Of a DNA stretch of 64,000 nucleotides, positions 1 through 8,661 are shown piece by piece; within the stretch, counting starts at the first letter, position 1; each line of letters begins with the position of its first letter. Both the position numbers and the translations under genes were made by a program. Origin of the DNA: Bradyrhizobium liaoningense (GTDB lineage: Bacteria; Pseudomonadota; Alphaproteobacteria; Rhizobiales; Xanthobacteraceae); assembly GCF_018130955.1 (NCBI RefSeq), contig NZ_JAFCJM010000009.1, forward strand, positions 124,001-188,000, read 5' to 3'. The notes beneath the pieces are model-generated. The model was not told where the DNA came from, did not search any database, and saw only the letters and a list, made by a program, of their open reading frames with translations.

Positions 1-85
1 CCAGCTCAAGCTGCAATCGGGCTCGGCCGTGTCGATTTCGACCGATCCGGCTCCGCCCATCCCGGCGCAGCCGCCGCGCTACTGA
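1..85 (+). CDS. RND efflux periplasmic adaptor (membrane fusion protein), C-terminal end only
   Basis: The frame opens before the window and stops with TGA at 83-85. The visible tail reads QLKLQSGSAVSIS followed by a Pro-rich end. A short beta-strand stretch followed by a Pro/Ala tail resembles the C-terminus of AcrA/MexA-type adaptors. The RND pump gene starts 73 bases downstream on the same strand, which is the usual adaptor-pump order, so the two are probably co-transcribed. Only 27 residues are visible, so the call rests mainly on context. Confidence 0.55.
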   Translation, partial: QLKLQSGSAVSISTDPAPPIPAQPPRY

Positions 86-158
86 CAACATCTCTCGCGC
101 GCATGATCCGGCACGGCCGGGTCATGCCGTGCAAGTCAACGGATTCGAGATCGCCGCG

Positions 159-3100
159 ATGGCCTTTACCGATATCTTCATCAAACGCCCGGTCCTTTCG
201 GTCGTCGTCAGCCTGCTGATCCTGCTGATCGGCCTGCGCGCCGCGATGGTGCTGCCGATCCGGCAATATCCAAAGCTGTCGAACACGGTCATCAACATCA
301 CGACCGTCTATCCCGGCGCGTCCGCGGACCTGATCCAGGGCTTCATCACCACGCCGATCGAGCAGGCGGTCGCCTCTGCCGAAGGCGTCGACTACATCAC
401 CTCGTCGTCGGTGCAGGGCACGTCGACGATCCAGGTCTACATCAAGCTGAACTTCGATCCGAACCAGGCGCTCACCGAGGTGCTCGCCAAGACCAACTCA
501 GTCAAATATCTGATCCCGAAGGAATCGAACGATCCGATCGTCACCAAGACGACGGGCCAGACCACGGCCGTGATGTATCTCGGCTTCTCCTCGGAGGAAT
601 TGTCGGGCTCGGCGATCTCGGACTATCTGACGCGTGTGGTGCAGCCTGTGCTGTCGACCGTCGACGGCGTCGCCTCGGCCGACATTCTGGGCGGCCAGAC
701 CTTTGCGATGCGGCTGTGGCTCGATCCCGTGAAGATGGCGGGCCGCAACGTGTCGCCGGGCGACGTCGCGGCCGCCATCACCGCCAACAACTTCCAGTCG
801 GCGGCGGGCCAGACCAAGGGCTACCTGATCGTCTCCAACATCTCGACCAACACGGGTCTGACCGACGTCAATCAGTTCAAGAAGATGATCGTCAAGGCCA
901 AGGATGGCGGCTTCGTGCGGATGGAAGACATCGCAACCGTCGAGCTGGCCGCGCAAAGCACCGACGCCAGCGTCGCCTTCAACGGCGAGCATGCGATCTT
1001 CATCGGCGTGCAGGCGACCCCGCAGGGCAACCCGCTGACGCTGGTCAAGGGCGTGCGCGCGCTGTTCCCCGAGCTCGAACGAAATCTGCCGCCGTCGATG
1101 AAGATGAAGGTCGCCTACGATTCGACCAAGTTCATCCAGTCCTCGATCGACGAGGTGGAGAAGACGCTCGGCGAAGCCGTGATCATCGTCATCGTGGTGA
1201 TCTTCCTGTTCCTGGCCTCGTTCCGCTCGGTCATCATCCCGGTCGTCACCATTCCGCTGTCGATGATCGGCGTTTGCACGCTGATGCTGGCCCTCGGCTT
1301 CAGCTTCAACCTGTTGACGCTGCTCGCGATGGTGCTCGCGATCGGACTGGTCGTCGACGACGCCATCGTGGTGGTGGAGAACATCCACCGCCATCTCGAG
1401 GAGGGCAAGACACCGGTCCAATCGGCGCTGGAAGGCGCGCGCGAAATCGTCGGCCCCGTCGTCTCGATGACCATCACGCTCGCCGCCGTGTATGCGCCGA
1501 TCGGCTTCCTCGGCGGCCTGACCGGCTCGCTGTTCCGCGAATTCGCCTTCACGCTCGCGGGCTCCGTGATCGTGTCGGGCGTGATCGCGCTGACGCTGTC
1601 GCCGATGATGTGCTCGGTGCTCTTGAAGAACACGGAAGAGGGGCGCTTCGCAAAACTCGTGAACCGGGTGTTCGGCGCGATGACGCGCTGGTACGGCCGC
1701 AGGCTCGACCGCTCGCTCGACTACAAGGCCATCACCGGACTGTTCGCGGTGACGATCCTCGGGCTCGTCGCCTTCCTCTACATGAATACGTCGAAGGAGC
1801 TCGCGCCGGAAGAAGACCAGGGCATCGTGTTCTCGGTGACCAAGGCGCCGAAATACGCCAACATCGACTATCTCGACTTCTACGGCGAGAAGCTCGACCA
1901 GAAGTTCGCGAGTTTCCCGGAGACCGATCTTCGCTTCGTCCTCAACGGCATCAACGGACCGCAGGGCGGCATCGCCGGCATGCTGCTCAAGCCGTGGGAG
2001 GAGCGCAAGCGCTCCTCGATCCAGTTGAAGCCGCTTGTGCAGGCCGAGCTCAGCAAGATCGAGGGCGTGCAGGCGTTTGCCTTCAACTTGCCGCCGCTTC
2101 CCGGCGGTCCCGGCGGCCTGCCGGTGCAGATGGTGATCAACTCGACCGCCGGCTTCCAGGCCGTCTATGAGCAGATGGAGAAGATCAAGGCTGCCGCGCG
2201 CAAGAGCGGCCTCTTCATCGTCTCCGACAGCGATCTTGCCTTCAACCAGCCGATGGTGACCGTGAACGTCGACCGCGCCAAGGCGCAGGATCTCGGTATC
2301 AACATGCAGAACATCGGTGCCGCGCTCGCGGTCCTGGGCGGCGGCAATTACATCAACCGCTTCAACCTGGAGGGACGTTCGTATCAAGTCATCCCTCAGG
2401 TGCCGCGCGCTAAGCGGCTGTCGCCGGAGGCGCTTGGTAGCTACTATGTGGCGACCAACACCGGCCAGCAACTGCCGCTGTCGACGGTGGTGTCGATTAC
2501 GACTTCGACCGCTCCGAATTCGCTGACGCATTACAACCAGCTCAACTCCGCAACCTTCTCGGCGGTGCCGATGCCCGGCGTCACCGTCGGTGCGGCGGTC
2601 GACTTCCTCGAAAGCGAGGCCAAGAAGCTGCCGCAGGGCTTCAGCCACGACTATCTCGCTGACTCCCGGCAGTACGTGCAGGAAGGCAACCAGCTCGCGA
2701 TCACCTTCGGTTTCGCGCTGATCATCATCTTCCTCGTGCTGGCGGCGCAGTTCGAGAGCCTGCGCGACCCGCTGGTGATCATGATCTCGGTGCCGATGGC
2801 GATCGTCGGTGCGCTGATCCCGCTGTTCTTCGGTGTTGCCACCATGAACATCTACACCCAGGTCGGCCTCCTGACCCTGGTCGGCCTGATCACCAAGCAC
2901 GGCATCCTGATGGTGGAGTTCGCCAACGAGCTCCAGGTCAACGAGCGGCTGGATCGCCGTTCGGCGATCGAAATGTCGGCGCGCATTCGCCTCCGGCCGA
3001 TCCTGATGACGACGGCCGCGATGGTCACTGGCCTGATCCCGCTGTTGACCGCGACCGGCGCCGGTGCGGCCAGCCGCTTCTCGATCGGGCTCGTGGTCGT

Positions 3101-3254
3101 GGCCGGCATGTCGATCGGCACGCTGTTCACGCTGTTCGTGCTTCCGGCGGTCTACGTCGTGCTCGCGACCGATCACCGGGCCAAGCTGGACTCCGAGCGA
3201 AACAAGCAGATCGACGCCGTGGACATCGGAGCCAAGGCGCTGCGGCCGACCTGA
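159..3254 (+). CDS. RND multidrug efflux transporter, AcrB/MexF type (HAE1 family)
   Basis: A 1031-residue inner-membrane proton-driven pump, the usual length for the HAE1 family. The start MAFTDIFIKRP at 159 is the typical family N-terminus; an in-frame GTG at 129 would add ten residues and is less likely. The first membrane helix is at about residues 12-30. The proton-relay Asp pair in helix 4 (VVDDAIVVVEN) falls at residues 400-401, matching the AcrB D407/D408 pair. The second repeat of helices starts near residue 850. With the adaptor upstream and an outer-membrane channel from elsewhere it should form a tripartite exporter. Substrates cannot be read from sequence. A strong hairpin follows the stop. 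Confidence 0.93.
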   Translation: MAFTDIFIKRPVLSVVVSLLILLIGLRAAMVLPIRQYPKLSNTVINITTVYPGASADLIQGFITTPIEQAVASAEGVDYITSSSVQGTSTIQVYIKLNFDPNQALTEVLAKTNSVKYLIPKESNDPIVTKTTGQTTAVMYLGFSSEELSGSAISDYLTRVVQPVLSTVDGVASADILGGQTFAMRLWLDPVKMAGRNVSPGDVAAAITANNFQSAAGQTKGYLIVSNISTNTGLTDVNQFKKMIVKAKDGGFVRMEDIATVELAAQSTDASVAFNGEHAIFIGVQATPQGNPLTLVKGVRALFPELERNLPPSMKMKVAYDSTKFIQSSIDEVEKTLGEAVIIVIVVIFLFLASFRSVIIPVVTIPLSMIGVCTLMLALGFSFNLLTLLAMVLAIGLVVDDAIVVVENIHRHLEEGKTPVQSALEGAREIVGPVVSMTITLAAVYAPIGFLGGLTGSLFREFAFTLAGSVIVSGVIALTLSPMMCSVLLKNTEEGRFAKLVNRVFGAMTRWYGRRLDRSLDYKAITGLFAVTILGLVAFLYMNTSKELAPEEDQGIVFSVTKAPKYANIDYLDFYGEKLDQKFASFPETDLRFVLNGINGPQGGIAGMLLKPWEERKRSSIQLKPLVQAELSKIEGVQAFAFNLPPLPGGPGGLPVQMVINSTAGFQAVYEQMEKIKAAARKSGLFIVSDSDLAFNQPMVTVNVDRAKAQDLGINMQNIGAALAVLGGGNYINRFNLEGRSYQVIPQVPRAKRLSPEALGSYYVATNTGQQLPLSTVVSITTSTAPNSLTHYNQLNSATFSAVPMPGVTVGAAVDFLESEAKKLPQGFSHDYLADSRQYVQEGNQLAITFGFALIIIFLVLAAQFESLRDPLVIMISVPMAIVGALIPLFFGVATMNIYTQVGLLTLVGLITKHGILMVEFANELQVNERLDRRSAIEMSARIRLRPILMTTAAMVTGLIPLLTATGAGAASRFSIGLVVVAGMSIGTLFTLFVLPAVYVVLATDHRAKLDSERNKQIDAVDIGAKALRPT

Positions 3255-3278
3255 CGGCGACAGCCAGCCGAATATGTG

Positions 3279-3314
3279 GGGCGGCAACGGTTAATTCCCG
3301 TTGCCGCCCTTCTT
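3279..3314 (+). terminator. Rho-independent terminator after the RND pump gene
   Basis: A perfect 12-bp inverted repeat (3279-3290 with 3298-3309, GGGCGGCAACGG / CCGTTGCCGCCC) closes a 7-base AT-rich loop, 24 bases after the pump stop. It is followed by a short pyrimidine run (TTCTTC). This separates the efflux unit from the kinase gene. Confidence 0.8.
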
Positions 3315-3428
3315 CATGTTGGGGTCATCGAGACCGCGATTCCGCGCTGCGACAGCCTTCAAGTCGTTCTTTTCGTCCCCCTGCAAGAGACAAGCTCCGG
3401 CCTTCTTGCTAGATTCGGGGGGATGAGC

Positions 3429-6143
3429 ATGTCCCTTCACCCCGACACGCCCCAGGCCGGGGCGCTGCCCGAGGCAGCGCCGGGCGGCGCTGCACCCGGG
3501 GTTGGGGCCGGGCCGCGGATCCGCACCCGCCTGTTCACCAAATATGTCGCCCTGTTCGTGGCCGTGGTGGCGGTGGCGCTGCTCGCCAACGGCATCTTCG
3601 AGGTCTTCTTTTACTACCGCGAGCACAAGGCCTCGCTGATCCGGATCCAGCACGAGCAGGCCGAGGCCGCCGCCGCCAAGATCGGCCAGTTCGTCAAGGA
3701 GATCGAGAGTCAGCTCGGCTGGACCACGCAGCTCCCCTGGTCGCCAGGCTCGATCGAGCAACGCCGTTTCGACGCGCTGAGGCTGTTGCGCCAGGTGCCG
3801 GCGGTCACGGAGCTCGCCCAGGTCGATTCGACCGGGAAGGAGCGGCTGCGTGTCTCGCGGCTCGCCATGGACGCCATCGACAGCGGCGTGGACTTCTCGA
3901 AGGATCCGAAATTCACCGAGGCTGTCGCCCACAAGGTCTATTACGGCCCGGTCTATTTCCGGCGGGAGTCCGAGCCCTACATGACGCTGTCGCTGGCCGG
4001 CACGCGCAAGGACGCCGGCGTCAGCATTGCGGAAGTGAACCTCAAGCTGATCTGGGACGTCGTCTCCCAGATCAAGGTCGGCGAGCACGGCCATGCCTAT
4101 GTGGTGGGGCCGGAGGGGCGCCTGATCGCGCATCCCGACATCAGCCTGGTGCTGCGTAACACCGACATGTCCAGGCTTCCGCAGGTGCAGGCGGCGCTGG
4201 GTGTGATGGCCCAGATTCAGGCTGCGCAGGCCGCCCAAGTCGAGGAGGCGGCTCGGGTCGCCGAAGCGCAGGCCGGTCGGTCAGCACCGCCTCCCCCCCG
4301 GGTGCTTCCACCGGTGCCGGCCTGGACGGCGAATTCCGGTCCCGATGCCCTGCAAGGTACGCTGAATATCATGGGGCATGAGGTGCTGACCGCATCGGCG
4401 CCGATCATGCCACTGGGCTGGATCATGTTTGTCGAATTGCCGGCAAAGGAAGCCTTTGAGCCGCTCTATGCGGCGCTCCAGCGCCTCGCCATTGTGCTGC
4501 TTGCGGCGTCGCTGTTTGCAGTGTTGGCGGGAATTTTGCTGGCGCGGCGCATGGTCGGCCCGATCCAGGCGCTGCGCACCGGGGCCGAGCGCATCGGCGG
4601 CGGCGACTTCTCCCAGCGCATCTCGATCAAGACGGGCGACGAGCTGGAAGGGCTCGCCAACCAGTTCAACGACATGGGTGCGCGACTGCAGGAATCCTAT
4701 GCCGACCTTGAGAACAAGGTCGAGCGGCGCACGGGGGAATTGCGCGAGTCGCTGCAACAGCAGACGGCGACATCGGAGGTGCTGCAGGTCATCAGCTCTT
4801 CCCCAGGCGAGCTGGAACCCGTTTTTCAGAAAATACTGGAGAACGCGATCCGCGTCTGCGGCGCGAGCTTCGGCGTGATGAATTTGTGGGATGGAGAGCG
4901 ATACAATACCGTTGCCGACTACAACTTGCCGACGGCATTCAAGGACGCAAGACAGGGTCAGGGCATTCTTCCTCATCCGCAGAGCGGGCTTGCCGCGGTC
5001 GCAAGGACGCACCAGGTTGTCCAGATACTCGACGTGCGTGAGGGCGTCGCTTATCTCGCCGGAGAGCAGGCGGCCGTTCAGCTCGCCGAGATCGGTGGTG
5101 CGCGCACCGTGCTTATCGTACCTCTGCTGCGAGAAGGCGACTTGGTCGGCGTGATCACAATTTTCCGGCAAGAGGTGAAGCCTTTCACAGACAAGCAGAC
5201 GGAACTGGTTACCAACTTTGCCAGCCAGGCTGTGATCGCCATTGAGAACGCTCGCTTGTTGAACGAATTGCGCAAACGTACGACTGAACTCTCGCAGTCC
5301 ATCGACGATCTGCGCACCGCGCAGGACCGCCTGATCCAGACCGAGAAGCTGGCCTCGCTCGGCCAGCTCACCGCCGGCATCGCCCACGAGATCAAGAACC
5401 CGCTCAACTTCGTTAACAATTTCTCCTCGGTTTCGACCGAGCTGATCGACGAACTCCACGAGGTGCTGGAAGCGGCAAAGCTCGACGACAAGACCAAGGA
5501 AGAGATCGACGAGCTAACCCACATGCTCAAGGGCAACCTCGAGAAGGTCGTGCAGCACGGCAAGCGCGCCGACTCCATCGTCAAGAACATGCTGCTGCAT
5601 TCGCGCGAAGGCTCGGGCGAACACCGCGAAGCTGATATCAACGCGATCGTCGAGGAAAGCCTCAATCTCGCCTATCACGGCGCCCGCGCCGAAAAATCCG
5701 GCTTCAACATCACGCTCAAGCGCGATCTCGACCCGGCGGCGGGCATGCTCGACATCTATCCGCAGGAGATCACCCGCGTCTTCCTCAATCTGATCTCGAA
5801 CGGTTTCTATGCCGCGACCAAGCGCAAGGGGAGCGAGGCTGACGGCTTTGAGCCGACCCTGAGCGCGACGACGAAGAACCTCGGTGACAAGGTCGAGATC
5901 AGGATTCGCGATAACGGCACGGGCATCCCGCCCGAGGTGAAGGAGAAGATGTTCAATCCGTTCTTCACCACCAAGCCGGCAGGCGAGGGGACCGGCCTCG
6001 GCCTCTCCATGAGCCACGACATCGTGGTGAAACAGCACGGCGGTACGATCGACGTGACGACCGAGCCGGGTGCGTTCACCGAATTCATCATTACGCTGCC
6101 GCGCACGCTGGCGGCACAAGCTGATACCGGAGGCAGGAATTGA
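3429..6143 (+). CDS. Membrane sensor histidine kinase (CACHE-like - HAMP - GAF - HisKA - HATPase)
   Basis: About 904 residues. A first membrane helix at about 39-61 and a second at about 353-372 bracket a periplasmic sensor region of roughly 290 residues that looks CACHE-like. HAMP follows at about 371-418, a GAF domain at about 454-613, then a coiled stretch. The phospho-acceptor His is H653 in [16 protein letters not shown]. The HATPase end carries DNGTGIPP and [12 protein letters not shown] 3429 is preferred because the G-rich run before it gives a ribosome site at normal distance; ATG 3423 is the alternative. The stop overlaps the next response regulator by 4 bases, so that regulator is the likely partner. 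An Ala/Gln/Pro-rich insert sits late in the sensor region. Confidence 0.88.
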   Translation: MSLHPDTPQAGALPEAAPGGAAPGVGAGPRIRTRLFTKYVALFVAVVAVALLANGIFEVFFYYREHKASLIRIQHEQAEAAAAKIGQFVKEIESQLGWTTQLPWSPGSIEQRRFDALRLLRQVPAVTELAQVDSTGKERLRVSRLAMDAIDSGVDFSKDPKFTEAVAHKVYYGPVYFRRESEPYMTLSLAGTRKDAGVSIAEVNLKLIWDVVSQIKVGEHGHAYVVGPEGRLIAHPDISLVLRNTDMSRLPQVQAALGVMAQIQAAQAAQVEEAARVAEAQAGRSAPPPPRVLPPVPAWTANSGPDALQGTLNIMGHEVLTASAPIMPLGWIMFVELPAKEAFEPLYAALQRLAIVLLAASLFAVLAGILLARRMVGPIQALRTGAERIGGGDFSQRISIKTGDELEGLANQFNDMGARLQESYADLENKVERRTGELRESLQQQTATSEVLQVISSSPGELEPVFQKILENAIRVCGASFGVMNLWDGERYNTVADYNLPTAFKDARQGQGILPHPQSGLAAVARTHQVVQILDVREGVAYLAGEQAAVQLAEIGGARTVLIVPLLREGDLVGVITIFRQEVKPFTDKQTELVTNFASQAVIAIENARLLNELRKRTTELSQSIDDLRTAQDRLIQTEKLASLGQLTAGIAHEIKNPLNFVNNFSSVSTELIDELHEVLEAAKLDDKTKEEIDELTHMLKGNLEKVVQHGKRADSIVKNMLLHSREGSGEHREADINAIVEESLNLAYHGARAEKSGFNITLKRDLDPAAGMLDIYPQEITRVFLNLISNGFYAATKRKGSEADGFEPTLSATTKNLGDKVEIRIRDNGTGIPPEVKEKMFNPFFTTKPAGEGTGLGLSMSHDIVVKQHGGTIDVTTEPGAFTEFIITLPRTLAAQADTGGRN
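6129..6142 (+). promoter_or_regulatory. Ribosome-binding site and TTG start of the response regulator
   Basis: GGAGGCAGG at 6129-6137 lies just before a TTG at 6140-6142. The TTG overlaps the kinase stop as TTGA. No ATG is suitably placed, and the family N-terminus ([11 protein letters not shown]) begins two residues later. The rare start is therefore supported by both the ribosome site and homology, and implies translational coupling to the kinase. Confidence 0.75.
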
Positions 6144-6529
6144 ACGTCTACATCCTTGTCGTCGACGACGAGCCGGACGTTGAAGCGCTGTTCCGTCAGC
6201 AGTTTCGGCGGGACCTGCGTTCGGGTCGATTCCAGATGGAGTTCGCGCCCTCCGCCCCAGTGGCGATCGAGCGCGCGACTGATGTCCGCGACCCGGCGCT
6301 GGTCCTGATTCTCTCCGATATCAACATGCCCGGCATGAGCGGGCTCGAGATGCTGCCAAAGGTGCGCGCCGAGCGGCCGGACGTTCCCGTCATCATGATC
6401 ACCGCCTATGGCGACGCCGAGACGCGCAAGAAGGCGATCGAGCGCGGCGCCGACGGGCTCCTCACCAAGCCGATCGACTTTGCGTTGCTGCGGCAGGAGA
6501 TCGACTCGAGGCTCGGGCAAGCCGCATGA
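6140..6529 (+). CDS. Single-domain CheY-like response regulator
   Basis: A 129-residue receiver domain with no output domain. The acidic pair (VVDDEPD) is at residues 8-10, the phospho-acceptor is D60 in [10 protein letters not shown], the conserved Thr is in ITAYGD, and the conserved Lys is K110 in TKPID. It starts with TTG inside the kinase stop and ends overlapping the next gene as ATGA, so kinase, receiver and receiver-cyclase form a tightly coupled cassette. A receiver-only protein here could be a phosphate shuttle or sink between the kinase and the cyclase-bearing regulator; that role is inference. Confidence 0.9.
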   Translation: MNVYILVVDDEPDVEALFRQQFRRDLRSGRFQMEFAPSAPVAIERATDVRDPALVLILSDINMPGMSGLEMLPKVRAERPDVPVIMITAYGDAETRKKAIERGADGLLTKPIDFALLRQEIDSRLGQAA

Positions 6530-7776
6530 CCGCGACCATCCTTGTCGTCGATGACGAGCCGGATCTGGAGACGCTGGTCCTCCAGAAATTCCGCAGGCAG
6601 ATTCGCGACGGCGCCGTCAGCTTCATGTTCGCACATGACGGCGTCGAGGCGCTGGAATCGATCGCGCAGAATCCGGATGTCGACATGGTGGTCTCCGACA
6701 TCAACATGCCTCGGATGGACGGGCTGTCCCTGCTCGCGAAGCTGCAGGAGGGCGAGGACAAGAAATCGACCATCATCGTTTCCGCCTATGGCGACATGAG
6801 CAACATCCGCACCGCCATGAACCGCGGCGCGTTCGATTTCCTCACCAAGCCGATCGACTTTGCCGACCTTGAGACCACGATCCAGAAGACCATCCGCCAT
6901 GTCGAGATGCTGCGCGAGGCGCGGCGGCGCCAGGCCGAGGCGGAGCGCGCCCACGCCTCGCTGTCGCGCTACTTCTCGCCGGAGATCGCCAAGCGCCTCG
7001 CCTCGAACGGCGAGGGCGACGGCATGGAGGTGCAGTGGCGCGACGTGGCCACCATCTTCACCGACATCACCGGCTTCACGACGCTGGTGGAAAGCGTGGC
7101 GCCCGAAACGCTGGGTGAGTTGCTCAACGAATATGTCGGCGGCATGACCGAGATTGTGTTCGAGCACGAGGGCACCGTCGCCAAGATCATCGGCGATGCG
7201 ATCCAGGTGCTGTTCAACGCGCCCGGCGATCAGCCGGACTTTGCGACGCGGGCGGTTGCCTGCGTTCACGATCTCGACGCCTGGGCCGAAGGCTTTCGCG
7301 AGCGCTGGAAGGCCAAGGGCGTGAACTTTGGCGCGACCCGGATCGGGGCGCATGCCGGCCCCGCGCTGGTCGGCAATTTCGGCGGTAACCGTTTCTTCGA
7401 CTACACCGCCTATGGCGACACGGTGAATACGGCCGCACGGCTGGAGGCTGCCAACAAGCACCTAGGTACGCGCATCTGCGTTAGCGCCAGCGTCGCCAAG
7501 GGGGCGGAGAATTTTCAGGGCCGTCCCGTCGGCGATCTGGTCCTGCGCGGCCGCAGCGAGCCCTTGCGGGCCTTCGAACCGCTCAAGGTCGGAAAATTCG
7601 ACGCGCTGGCGATGGCGCAATATTCAGAGGCCTTTGCCAAGCTGGAATCCGGTGACGTGTCGGCGATGCCGGCCTTTGCCGCGCTGGTCGGCATGCATGC
7701 CGACGACGCGCTGGCCGGCTTCCATCTGAAACGTTTGCTCAACGGCGCCAAGGGCGTCCGCATGCAACTGGAATAG
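6526..7776 (+). CDS. Response regulator fused to a class III adenylate/guanylate cyclase
   Basis: 416 residues. An N-terminal receiver has D58 as phospho-acceptor (VVSDINMPRMDG) and K108 (TKPID). A coiled linker of about residues 125-150 joins it to a class III cyclase domain at about 170-350. The two metal-binding Asp are visible as D180 (FTDITGFT) and D224 (IIGDAIQVLF), so the domain is probably active. Phosphorylation of the receiver by the upstream kinase would then control synthesis of cyclic nucleotide, most likely cAMP. The start overlaps the preceding stop by 4 bases. The nucleotide specificity is not established here. Confidence 0.9.
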   Translation: MTATILVVDDEPDLETLVLQKFRRQIRDGAVSFMFAHDGVEALESIAQNPDVDMVVSDINMPRMDGLSLLAKLQEGEDKKSTIIVSAYGDMSNIRTAMNRGAFDFLTKPIDFADLETTIQKTIRHVEMLREARRRQAEAERAHASLSRYFSPEIAKRLASNGEGDGMEVQWRDVATIFTDITGFTTLVESVAPETLGELLNEYVGGMTEIVFEHEGTVAKIIGDAIQVLFNAPGDQPDFATRAVACVHDLDAWAEGFRERWKAKGVNFGATRIGAHAGPALVGNFGGNRFFDYTAYGDTVNTAARLEAANKHLGTRICVSASVAKGAENFQGRPVGDLVLRGRSEPLRAFEPLKVGKFDALAMAQYSEAFAKLESGDVSAMPAFAALVGMHADDALAGFHLKRLLNGAKGVRMQLE

Positions 7777-7786
7777 GGAACTGGAG

Positions 7787-8530
7787 ATGACGCGCGAGTT
7801 TTCGGCCGGTAACTATCGCTTCATCCCCTCGGTGTTCCAGTACTCGGCTGGCGCTTGCGCCGATCCCGGCTACGAGATCGAGCGCGTGCGCTTCGATCGC
7901 TGGCTGCCGCTCGCGGAGGGCTTTGTGCAGGCCGCAAGGTTCATCCGGGATGCAGGGCGGCCGCTGACGGCGTTTTGCGCCTGCGAGCTGCGCTCCCCTG
8001 CCGCCTTCACCGAAGAAGGTTTCCGCAATTTCAACCTGCACTACGTCAAGACGCTGTCGGAATGGGGCATCTTTGACGGCACCACCAATTCAGTGGCGCG
8101 CAGCAATGTTTGTCCCGAGATCGATCCGCCGAGCGAGCCGTCGTTCTACGCATTCTCCTTCACGCGGCCGTCGCGATCGACCACCCCGACCTTCGTGATC
8201 GCAGGCGGCGCCGAGGCGCGCGAGGGCGCCGGCAGCTATGTCGAGCGCACCGTGCGCTACCGCGACCTGAGCCCTGACGCGATCAAGGAAAAGGTACGCT
8301 TCACGACGTCGCAGATGGAAAACCGCATGGCGGCGTTCGGCTACGGCTGGAAGGACGCCACCGGCGTGCAGGCCTATTCGATCCGCGATTTCCATCATGC
8401 GCTCGCCGACGAACTGGTCCGCCGCGGCGCGCTGCGCTCCGGCCTGACCTGGCACTTTGCGCGGCCGCCGGTCGTCGATCTCGAATATGAAATGGATTGC
8501 CGGCGCGTGGTGCGGGAAGTGGTGATCTAG
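7787..8530 (+). CDS. CnbZ/RidA-like putative 2-aminomuconate-type deaminase
   Basis: A 247-residue soluble protein starting 10 bases after the cyclase gene with ACTGGAG before ATG. The N-terminal part (FCACELRSPAAFTEEGF) and the stretch TNSVARSNVCPE resemble proteins I recall being annotated as 2-amino-5-chloromuconate deaminase CnbZ, a distant RidA-like family of about this length. That assignment is from memory and moderate. No ring-cleavage or other aminomuconate genes are nearby, so the substrate is open. The close spacing suggests it is read from the kinase-cyclase transcript, though a functional link is not obvious. Confidence 0.5.
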   Translation: MTREFSAGNYRFIPSVFQYSAGACADPGYEIERVRFDRWLPLAEGFVQAARFIRDAGRPLTAFCACELRSPAAFTEEGFRNFNLHYVKTLSEWGIFDGTTNSVARSNVCPEIDPPSEPSFYAFSFTRPSRSTTPTFVIAGGAEAREGAGSYVERTVRYRDLSPDAIKEKVRFTTSQMENRMAAFGYGWKDATGVQAYSIRDFHHALADELVRRGALRSGLTWHFARPPVVDLEYEMDCRRVVREVVI

Positions 8531-8661
8531 AGCGCCACGGGCTCGGGAAAACGCCACTTGCGGCAATCGGGCTCCTGCGATTGCCGCTCCCAACTGCGCA
8601 ACAAAGTGCTAGGCTCCCCCTTGTCCCAGCGGCGTGTTTAGTCTGCCGTGCGGAGGGCGCT

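Noticed and set aside
498..3287. A 929-residue open frame antisense to the RND pump gene
   Set aside because: Its composition is dominated by His, Arg, Asp and Gln, as expected opposite GC-biased codons, and it shows no motif. The sense frame is a full AcrB-type protein.
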